DNA of 64,000 bases from Panulirus ornatus (taxonomy: Eukaryota; Arthropoda; Malacostraca; Decapoda; Palinuridae). The notes under the pieces are model-generated. The model searched no databases. It had not been told where the DNA came from and saw only the letters and a program-made list of their open reading frames with translations. Within the stretch, counting starts at the first letter, position 1, and the number at the start of each line of letters is the position of its first letter. A program made the translations under genes and the position numbers. Location of the stretch: assembly GCF_036320965.1 (NCBI RefSeq), contig NC_092225.1, forward strand, positions 30,811,443 through 30,875,442, given 5' to 3'. This document shows, one piece after another, positions 55,236 to 64,000 of this stretch.

Positions 55236-58225
55236 CATTGTTGCACCTACAGTGGTGAGACCCTCAGCTCCTGCTCATTCAAGAGGTGGACAATAAAGTC
55301 TAGGAACGTCCATGGCGGCCTTCTTCTGAGGGAGAACTTCCTTTTTAACCAACTGAATCGTCCAGACCCAGGGAGCGTGGATGCCGAGTCTCACGCCGGT
55401 CGGCTCAAAAGGCTCCAGGAATTCCGAATAGTCAGCGATTGTGTGATACCAAGAGGCGGAGGACAGACACACCTTTACTTTCAGTTCTGACGTGACGCAA
55501 ATAACACTCGGGGGTCACCAACGGCTGGCACTCGATAATCTGTCGGGAGCTTCGTCATCCCGCTAACGCAAACACTCGTACGGTATCCTGTCACTCGTTC
55601 CAGTCCCACCACGATTCAATTATTCTCATTTTCATCTATGTTGCGCTGCCTTCCTGAGGGTCAGATTCAGTTTAGTGTTCAGGTGAGGTGGAACTAAAAA
55701 TTCACCTGCAAAATAATACCTGTCATGCTGAAAGAATGGAAAGTAGGAAGCATGACATTCATGTCTTATGTAATACTAGAAAAAAAACACACAATTCAGA
55801 TATGCCAAATAACTTCGCCATCTAGATTTTGCTGAACATTTTGCCGTCCTGATCGTGTGAGAGACAAGAACCACGTCACACATCACTATAGGTCTCCCTG
55901 CCGCGGGGTGTGCAACCCTTCATGACATCCGAGTATAACAAAACTGGACACCCACTAGCAGGTTGTCACAACCACTCACCACAGGGAGAGACCCGAGCCG
56001 AGGACATCATGACACACACTGTGTCTAACATCCGGGCCAGGTCATCCGTCAACCTTCGTGAGGTCACAAAGGTTGACGGATGACCAGGGTGTCTCACTGC
56101 GCCTTCCGCTGGCGATGATGACTGCAGGTTTTAGGTACCAAATTTCATGACGATACTCAGGTGGGTCACGTAACTCATGACGGTACTCGGAGGGTCACAA
56201 AACTCAAGTCGGCACACAGCAGAGCCACTGAACTCACGAATTCCAACAACAATGAACATGTCAAAGGTCATAACACAAACTGTTCAAAACAGATTCATCA
56301 CACGGGCCTCAATGCTACGCCAGCATCACAGAGCCCAGAACTCTTTCATCACGATCTCCTACCATCCCATACCACAGTGTCCGTCTCCTCCCACATAATG
56401 CGTCGCAATTATATCCATCTGCTCCTCCATACCCTACTGAGGACGTTAAGTTTCTTAAGATCCAGAAGGGGACGCGAGACTTGACTCTGCATAGGATGGA
56501 GTGGGGACAGTGGAGTGGAGGTCTAGCCGCCTCCGCCCGGGTCCTTGACGTAGCCAGTAAGCCGGGCGGGCGGCCCAGGGAGGGAGGGTGGACGTGTGCC
56601 CCAACGCAATACTGAATGATTCAGAGGCTGTCACGTGACGGTTCTATGAGGACGGTGGAGGCTGTTCAGTATGATGGCTGAAGCTGTCATGTGACGGGTC
56701 TGTTGTGAGACAGAGACAGACCGTCGCAATATATAAGGATGTCGATCGACGCCACTGTTTGCCCCAGCGACAAGTTGGGCTACCCCAAGCGTCAGGAAGG
56801 CGGCATTCCTTCGCTTTAAGCGAAACAGCACATTTCCGTCCCTACGTCAAAATTAACACTGTAAAACAATGAGCGTCCAGTCATTATAACATTAACAGTA
56901 CTGAGCAAAAAAAAAAAAAAAAAATGCAACGAATATATCTTGAACGAACCCTTGACAGTTCTGGCAACAATGCCCCTTTTGTTCCACCATTCAAATGTGA
57001 ACAGTGGCATAACCTTTTGTCTTTAGTAAACTATAAAAAAGAAGTTATTCAGTCGTATTTAAACGGTGGTTCACTGAAAACGTTTTGGTTTCCTCAAGTA
57101 TATCTGTACATCACCTGTGTGTGTGTGTGGTATACGAGCTGACGCACGCAGTCCTTATTAAAACCTTATTTCTTTCGAATAAAACATTTGCTTCCTTCAC
57201 TAAAACCTATATATCCCTCTCTAGAACCTTTCCGTTCATCAATCGAACCTTTGCCATTGCTTTAGGGGTGCTGCTGGCCTGGCCAGGCGGAGTGGTGAAC
57301 AATCGCCGACCATCTACACTACCAGTCTCGTGGGTGTACGGTACATGCTTTTACAAGCGTGTGTACATGTGTGTATGCGCACGTGTGTGCGCACGCGTGT
57401 TGTCAGCCAGCACGGAGGCAGCTCCTCGATAATGGGATCCGAACCCTTCACCAGGAGTCTCATGGTTAATAATATCCTATGACTCTAAGACGCTGTAAAA
57501 AAAAAAAAAAAAAAGTTTTCAAGGTTTACAACTTAAGAAAAAATATATCTGCCAAATAATCAGACATGGCAGCAACAGTCGCGAGTGACTGAAGTACGTC
57601 TCCCTCCTCACTATCACTCATCACGTTCACTGAACGTTCGACGCACACAGACTCACTTCTGACCCTCGCAAGCACATCTTCACGACCGCCTGGACGTAAG
57701 TGTCTCCCTCCACCACACCAGGCAGGGGTCAAGCGCACACTCCTGAAGATAATAAACAGCCAATAACAAACAGAGCGAACATCATGTATCTCCTTCCTGT
57801 AGAGGAAGATAAACGATATAATGACACTCAATTAATGTGAAACGTAATTAGTAGTTCACCACAGACCCGCTAGGTGTAGTACCGTACACAGAGGCTGTAC
57901 ACTATCCACCCCCCATCCTCCCACCTACATAACTGTCCTCATTAAAATCAACTTTTTCTCACACCGACATTGATTTTGTTCTTCGCTATTTTTTTTATTT
58001 CAAATAAATTTAACACAAAATGTATGTGTGTTAAACGTACGCGATTCTTCCCATTGATGCCACGTTCACTATCATGGCTTCCTTAAGCGCAGTAGGAAAT
58101 CAAGGAAAATCTGTTTTTCCCACAAGACTCGCTTTCTCAGCTGACCACCAGAGGCTTAACTCTCCATTTATTAAGGCTAAGGGATCACTTGAACATTCGC
58201 CCTACAAGCTTGGCTAAAGTAGGAA
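55236..58225. other. no gene seen
   Basis: Unique sequence apart from the inverted repeat at 56040 and A-runs at 56907-56924 and 57497-57514. The second A-run follows a GGGATCCGAACCC motif. Confidence 0.45.
56040..56085. repeat. perfect 17-bp inverted repeat with a 12-base loop
   Basis: GGTCATCCGTCAACCTT (56040-56056) is exactly complementary to AAGGTTGACGGATGACC (56069-56085). The loop is CGTGAGGTCACA. Two further pairs outside a single A-A mismatch could extend the stem. Confidence 0.95.
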
Positions 58226-58390
58226 AAGCCAAACTGGGTAAGCTAGGCTAATCCAACCCGGGTTAGCTAGGCTATGCCAAACCGGGTTAGCTAGGCTAAG
58301 CCGAACCGGGATTGCTAGGCTTAGCCAAGCTGGGTTAGTTAGGCCAAGCAAAACCGTGTTTGCTAGGCCAAGCCAAGCTAGGTTAGGTAA
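58226..58390 (+). repeat. 24-bp tandem repeat (GTTAGCTAGGC type)
   Basis: About six to seven diverged copies of a unit such as TTAGCTAGGCTATGCCAAAC plus CGGG run head to tail. A reverse-strand open frame through it (repeats of SLANPVW type) is explained by the period of 24. Confidence 0.85.
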
Positions 58391-58617
58391 GACACAAAAT
58401 AAGTTTGTACACAAACCTAACCTAACGATTACGCCTTGCTCAGTATCATCCACCTGACCGTTGTTTTAAAAGTTCCTTGATCTATGGTTGCGTAGTTGCA
58501 CATTATGGGCAGGCAGGTGGCGCCTCACCGCACACACAAGCCCTCCAGCCCCTGGTAGCCTCTGGCAACCTGCATATTCATCAGTATTTCCATGAAGTGG
58601 TACATCCTATTAGCTAC

Positions 58618-58618
<1 letters not shown>

Positions 58619-58686
<68 letters not shown>
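58619..58686. repeat. (CT)n microsatellite
   Basis: An uninterrupted CT array, with (GT)n at 58744-58770 shortly after. Confidence 0.98.
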
Positions 58687-58688
<2 letters not shown>

Positions 58689-59211
58689 GGGCTCATTAAC
58701 CCACTTTTCCCGCCTCTTCACTCATTACCACGAGACATTCTGCTGTGTGTGTGTGTGTGTGTGTGTGTGTACTGTACAAGACGGAAAGCCGCTACCGTCT
58801 AACGGCTTCACCAAACAATACTGTCTCGTTCAGGCTTCGGAAGTATATCACGCTTAAGTATACTGTAGCGGGAAGACGAATGTCTGGCACAGAATGATAA
58901 ATACATTAATAATAACAATTACATCATTAAAAATACATCTAGAATATTTTTTCCTCTCTCTTGTCTCAGGTTGGACGAGTTTCCTTCATAAGGTAAATAA
59001 GGCGAGTTTGATGTTGTCACATCCTCGTAAAGTTCTAGTTCCACATAGGTTTCTCCAGAGGCGCCCGGGCTAGTCCAGCTGCAACTGGTCAGCCAAGGAG
59101 GAGGAGGAGGTGGTAATTGTCGGACAAACTCTCTATCTCCTGACCCACATGACAGCCAACGCACTCCACCAGATGGACGAGAGTTTCTGCTGCAAAGTGT
59201 GAGGGTGGCGG

Positions 59212-59213
<2 letters not shown>

Positions 59214-59265
<52 letters not shown>
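59214..59265. repeat. (GT)n microsatellite
   Basis: A GT array followed by GGTGGTGATGGTGG-type triplet-rich sequence to about 59470. Confidence 0.97.
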
Positions 59266-59266
<1 letters not shown>

Positions 59267-59603
59267 TACTGAGGATGTCATGGGGTGAGTGGAGGGATGG
59301 AAGGGGTGTTATAGCTGGGAGGGTGGTGGTGATGGTGGTAGGGAATCATGGTGATGGTTGTTGTGGTGGTGAGTGATGGTGGCGGTGGTTGTTGTGGTGG
59401 TGAATGATGGTGACGGTGGTTGGTTGGGTGGTGCAGGTGGACGTGGTGGTGGTGGGTGGTGGTGGGGGTATATACCCCTGTTGATGCTGGTTCGAGTGTT
59501 GGCGTCGGTTCCGGTGCTGGTACTGGTACAGGTGGATTATGTTCTCGTCAAGCTCTAATTAAATCCACAACGAGGCCAGGCCTTAAATGGCACATAATAA
59601 GGG

Positions 59604-59605
<2 letters not shown>

Positions 59606-59690
<85 letters not shown>

Positions 59691-59691
59691 G
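59606..59691. repeat. (GA)n followed by a G run
   Basis: A GA array ends in about 11 consecutive G. Confidence 0.97.
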
Positions 59692-62600
59692 ATGACGACG
59701 AGAGAAGACAAGAAACCTACGAGGTGAATAAAAACGGGTCAGGTTGGAGCTGTGAGGCAAGATATGAAAGGCTACCAGAGTCCCAAAGCTTACTGGTGGT
59801 GAGAAAGTATCCATAAACATCATAACGGCTCATCCTCGAGCGCCCAACGGCCCACACAGTAATCGTGAGGCACCGGTTACCTTCATATCGCACGGTGTTG
59901 CTAAACGCCCGACACACACAAGAACCCAGTTCACAGGATCAGAAGGCAAAGTAATATCTGTGTCAGAGGGAGAGAGAACCACACTGCAGCGTGGGGCGCA
60001 AAAGCGTCAAGCTTTGGCGTCAGCTTGGGAAAGCTGGTTCAGTCGGGCTCTGTAGTTGTCGAGCAGGCAGGTAGAACGAGAGCTTCCGAAGATGACAGCA
60101 AGTCCTTCACACGAGGACCGATCAATACTTTCTATAACTTGGGCAACTGATCAGATGAGAAGCATACTCGGTGTCCAAAATGCCACTCCCACCTTCTTTA
60201 AGAGGCAAAGTTGTCCATGCGCATGTGTTGTTGGAAGTTGTCACGATAGACGTTACCATGAAATAAAGTTATATACTGTGCCGAATGGCGGATAGACAGA
60301 GGCAGTAAAGGTGACAGAAAAACTGAGAAATGGGATGGAAGCATTAAAGTTTGCTAGGTTAGGTCTCCCACCCACCTAAAGGAAGCTGTCTAAATCATAG
60401 ATTATAAGGGACGTGGATCCCAGCCTCGGTTCCTGAACCTTGTGGTGCTGTTGATTCTGGTGACGTGTTGGCGTCGACCCTCGTCCTCGTGCAGACTACA
60501 ATACATAGTGTATCTCTCACAAAGTTTAGTCTCTAACGTCTCTTCAGAAAGCCTTTGTACATTGCACATCTCTAATTAACACCTTAAAAAAAATCTCTTT
60601 CAGAAATCTCCTGAAAATCTACGATTGTACGTCTGAATCACGTCTCTGATGTCCACTGCTGAAGTAAATGATGCATCTCTTCAAAAATTACGTTTACTTT
60701 CTCTTCACGAAGACTTGTTAATATACCTCCACACCCTGCACACCCCGAAGTCAGGACATCTGCATCACCATCTCCTCTCGTAGTCTGTCTCATGTGTCAT
60801 TAAAAAGTCAAGTGTAACTCGAGGAAATTTCTACAGTGTGTGTTTCTTTAGTGCATGTTTCTGTAAGAGGTTTTTTCCATGTTTCTTGTAAAGATTTGTC
60901 CGCAAGGCAGAGACATGTGCTAATAGCTGAGTATGTTGGTGGGTAAATCATACGCAAATCATACGTTGGTCATCTCTGTTCTGAGGAGGTTCTCGCTCCA
61001 CCAGGGGAGGTGCAGAGCAGACTCCTGGTGTACAGGACACAGCAGGAGAAAGTCATGAATACGTAAGGCACCGCGGGCCAAGGCCAAGGATGGCCCGAGG
61101 ACCTACGTTTCGGGACGGCGCGCGCGCGTCAGAGGCCGCTGCACCAGCAAGACTCGAAGACAACTAACATTTGTGCCTCTAGAAAACTTGCGACTCCGGG
61201 GATAGGCTGACCTTACAGTGATCCGTCTACTAGCACAGAATCAAAAGGGCAAAACATTATATAAAGAGTTAGGTGAACTTGCTGATGAAAGCTGATCAAA
61301 CCCCCGTCAAGGACACAAGTGTGGGCACTGACCCGAGGCAAACGCAGCCACGATGTGTGTGGGTAGCAACGCTGGGTCGTCTCACGGCGCCCATCACACA
61401 CCAATGCTCTCATCTTCTTCCACAGTGGATCCCTTCCCAAGGTTTAGCAGACAGATGCCTAGAATGGTGACAACGGTACACACGTGCCGGAATACAGGAC
61501 AGCTTACTGGACAGAACGTAGCAGTAACTGGACAAACATGTACCACAATACAAAGGAAGATGATACCTGAGAATTAACAGAGCTGAGTTGCAGTGAGAGG
61601 TTCGAGTAAATGAATATGTCCACCATGGAAGAGAGTAGAGTCTCGGGTGACTTGACCACAATCTTTAAGTCTTCATAACAGTCCGATAATGTCAACAGCT
61701 TCCAGTTCTTTGGCAGGAGAGACAGAACAACCAGAAACCATAACATGAAATCAAGCTACAAACTTGTATGAAGGAATGTAAAGAAAAATAACGTTTACAG
61801 TATATAAGAGTTATGGACGAACATTCGAATGTTGACGGCAAAACAACATTCTAAATGGTTGTATGACTGAAGAGAAAGCCCGAGAGGCGGGACGCCACGG
61901 GTGAAGAACACCCTCCCATAACTGTACAGACGAAGTAATTATCAACAGGGAATTACACACATGAGATCACATCAGTGTAGAGCTCCCTTCCTCCCCGTCC
62001 TGTACAAACAGGCAATGACATGCATAGACACCGACACACTCTTAAGAAAACTCAGCCGATGATGTCACTGATGAGTCAAACCCATACGAAGCAGTATAAT
62101 ATAGTCTCTACACCAACAAACCCATACGAAGCTGTATAATATAGTCTCTACACCAACAAACCACAGGGGAGAATCGAAGCTTCTTTCGAGACAATACGAA
62201 CTTATTCAGGGTGACGTTGCTTGTAATAAAGGAATTTGGAACGTTATTACGAAGCGTACTGAAACATCGAATGAAAATGACACAAACTCAATTATTAGTT
62301 TGCTGTAGTAATAAATGCGAGACTAATACGAGGATTGAGACTGGATATTTATTTCTCTGGACTTTGCCAAGACAACTAAGAGATAAACTTACAGTTTATT
62401 AGATAAATAAGAGAAACATTACATAAAAGTTACGCTTGGGAGATGGATCGAGGTGTTTCTAACAAATACAAAATGAAAACTGGGAGATTACAGGACTCTG
62501 TTGATGTTACATGAGATGAGACACAGGGAAGATCATTAGCTTCAATGATGTTTACAATAATATCAGAACACAGATAATCAAACACCAGGAAGTGTAATTA

Positions 62601-63009
62601 GATGGTCTGCAGACGACACCAGTGTCAGTTAAGTGATGGGATCCGAAAACAAAGGAACAATGAATAACAGTTCAAACGTAATAATATGAAACGGGCAGAA
62701 AGCGTCCAATGATTCACTGAAGAGATAATTGAGCAAAGTCATGGAACCATGGCAAACGTAGCGACCGCACCTTGACGCCGTCCAACAGCAAAGCTAAAAA
62801 GAGTGAAAGAAAATGTCAAGACCTCGAGCGCTTGGTGATGCCGAAGTGACGTTCTGTAGTCTGACCCTATAATGTTCAGTGGCAAAGTAGCCGTGGGATC
62901 CCAGCATTTTCGTAACCCTTCATTTCAAGTGGTCTGACATGAGGCAGCCATGTGCCTCATATCCCCATTTTCTGGAAGACAGTTTGTAACTGTGGTGTGT
63001 AGCTCAGAG
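59692..63009. other. no gene seen
   Basis: Unique sequence apart from the 40-bp duplication at 62077. Only short chance frames on both strands. Confidence 0.5.
62077..62158 (+). repeat. 40-bp tandem duplication
   Basis: AAACCCATACGAAGCAGTAT and the following 20 bases repeat at once with one substitution (GAAGCAG to GAAGCTG). Confidence 0.9.
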
Positions 63010-64000
63010 ATACTTATTTACACAGGAATTCCAACACCAGCGAATAACTGGGTCCCTTCGAGGCGGTTTTGACAGGAAGAGATATGAAACTCACACACAG
63101 GTGTGGCAAGATTAGGAAGACGTACGTATTTAATACAGAAAAATACTACAACTTTTTCCTTTTGCTGAGGAGGCGCAAATAACGCCAGTCGTGGTGGATT
63201 TGAAGCGATCGGTGATGTACTGCAGTCTGTAGTAACACGCAGAGCAAGCCACCCCCAAAAGGTACACAGCGTAAAGTCATCCAAGAGACGCCCTTTGGTA
63301 CAGCCTTAACAAAGTCGTCGATGTACACGTCCCCGTGGCACCACTTGTGTCTAGCTTTCCAAGTCCGACAGGCTGGTTCCCAACGGAACACCGACCTTCC
63401 TGCTCGCAAGGAGGTCCTGGTGGAAGGCGGGCAGTGATCCCGGCTTCTTCACAATGCCATGCTTTCATGCAGAGTAGTATGTATCTTCTGTCAGAGAAAA
63501 CTGCTAACAGGTGATCCGTTCATCAAAGGAGTTGCTAATGGTACTTTTTTGGGCAACAAGAACGTCTCTTGTAGGTCTTATTTTCTCTATCCAAAGGTGA
63601 TACATTTTTTTTATTTCAGAAAAAAATCAGCCTAAAATTGATAATTTCTTTTTTCCAAGGAGTTTGCAGACTCAACTGGGCGGGGATACTGGTCAGCAGT
63701 TGAGTGGCAGTGCAGAATCCTTGCCAGCCTTAATATAAGGGATTATGGTTGCTTCCTCCCATATTGTTAGCACTCTGTACTCCCAGACACACCCGGAGCG
63801 CTCCGGTAACTGAGACGTCATCTGGCACGGGATATCATTACTTCCTGGGGCAGTCTTGCGTGAATGGCTTAATGCAGAGTCCACTTCTCCCCCGAGTGAA
63901 AGGGGAGGTTATACGGGAGTTCTGCAAACACTCTGCCTTGGAATGAAAGTGGTTTTCGGTTTTCACTCCTGTCCTCAGGGAGTCCTCAGGGGGAGTAGTC
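63010..64000 (-). pseudogene. Jockey-like reverse transcriptase pseudogene, frameshifted, cut by the window end
   Basis: Pieces in different - frames fall in the right RT order. ELPYNLPF lies near 63920. Next come SRKTAPGSNDIPCQM and WEEATIIPYIKAGKD (63693-63884), then LASRKVGVPLGTSLSDLES with TQVVPRG (about 63350-63425). VPKGVSWMTL with MDDFTLC (the YVDDF box) follows near 63250-63300, and KVVVFFCIKYVRLPNLATP lies near 63100-63160. The sequence between the TAPG and VPKG blocks is shorter than in intact elements. It has several frameshifts and is not functional. Confidence 0.75.

Overview
This is eukaryotic nuclear DNA with no prokaryotic gene organisation. It looks like a large, repeat-rich arthropod genome. 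I favour a decapod crustacean because of very long (TA)n, (GA)n and (GT)n arrays, multi-kilobase introns, tRNA-derived SINEs, many decayed non-LTR retrotransposon pieces, and a recurring GC-rich retroelement tail (CGCTACCTCGCTAACGCGGG) that keeps abutting (TA)n. The taxon is an inference and no diagnostic gene proves it.

Only one host gene can be defended. It lies on the + strand in seven coding exons (8482-8759, 23983-24108, 29727-29835, 30955-31086, 31311-31516, 33432-34923, 38030-38428). All six junctions have AG/GT borders and compatible phases. The exons join into one open frame of 913 residues without an initiator Met, so the 5' end is missing. The product is a type II membrane protein: a charged cytoplasmic N-terminus, one transmembrane helix, then a glycoside hydrolase family 31 domain of the MYORG (KIAA1161) type. 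By eye, several GH31 active-site positions are replaced: the nucleophile Asp by Gln, the substrate-binding DD by PP, another Asp by Gly, and the RP-motif Arg by Thr. The acid/base Asp appears to be kept. An inactive or re-purposed glycosidase is the most interesting biological reading of the window.

Layout: 1-8.5 kb is non-coding, with a SINE, SSRs and two retroelement fragments between TA arrays. 8.5-38.4 kb is the GH31 gene; its introns hold a CR1-like RT relic, a 42-bp minisatellite of about 20 units with higher-order structure, a second SINE, a 30-bp tandem repeat beside a splice donor, and more RT relics. 38.4-47 kb holds the gene's 3' end, an 84-bp tandem duplication and a cluster of retroelement tails, including one piece (46260-46800) that joins a reverse-transcriptase C-terminus to the recurrent tail. 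47-64 kb is gene-poor: SSRs, a 34-bp higher-order CAC/CAT array, a CTG-containing minisatellite, a perfect 17-bp inverted repeat, a 24-bp array, and a frameshifted Jockey-like RT pseudogene running off the right edge.

Most long open frames here are artefacts of repeats whose period is a multiple of three, or of stop-free dinucleotide arrays. All comparisons to families were made by eye from memory; no search was run.
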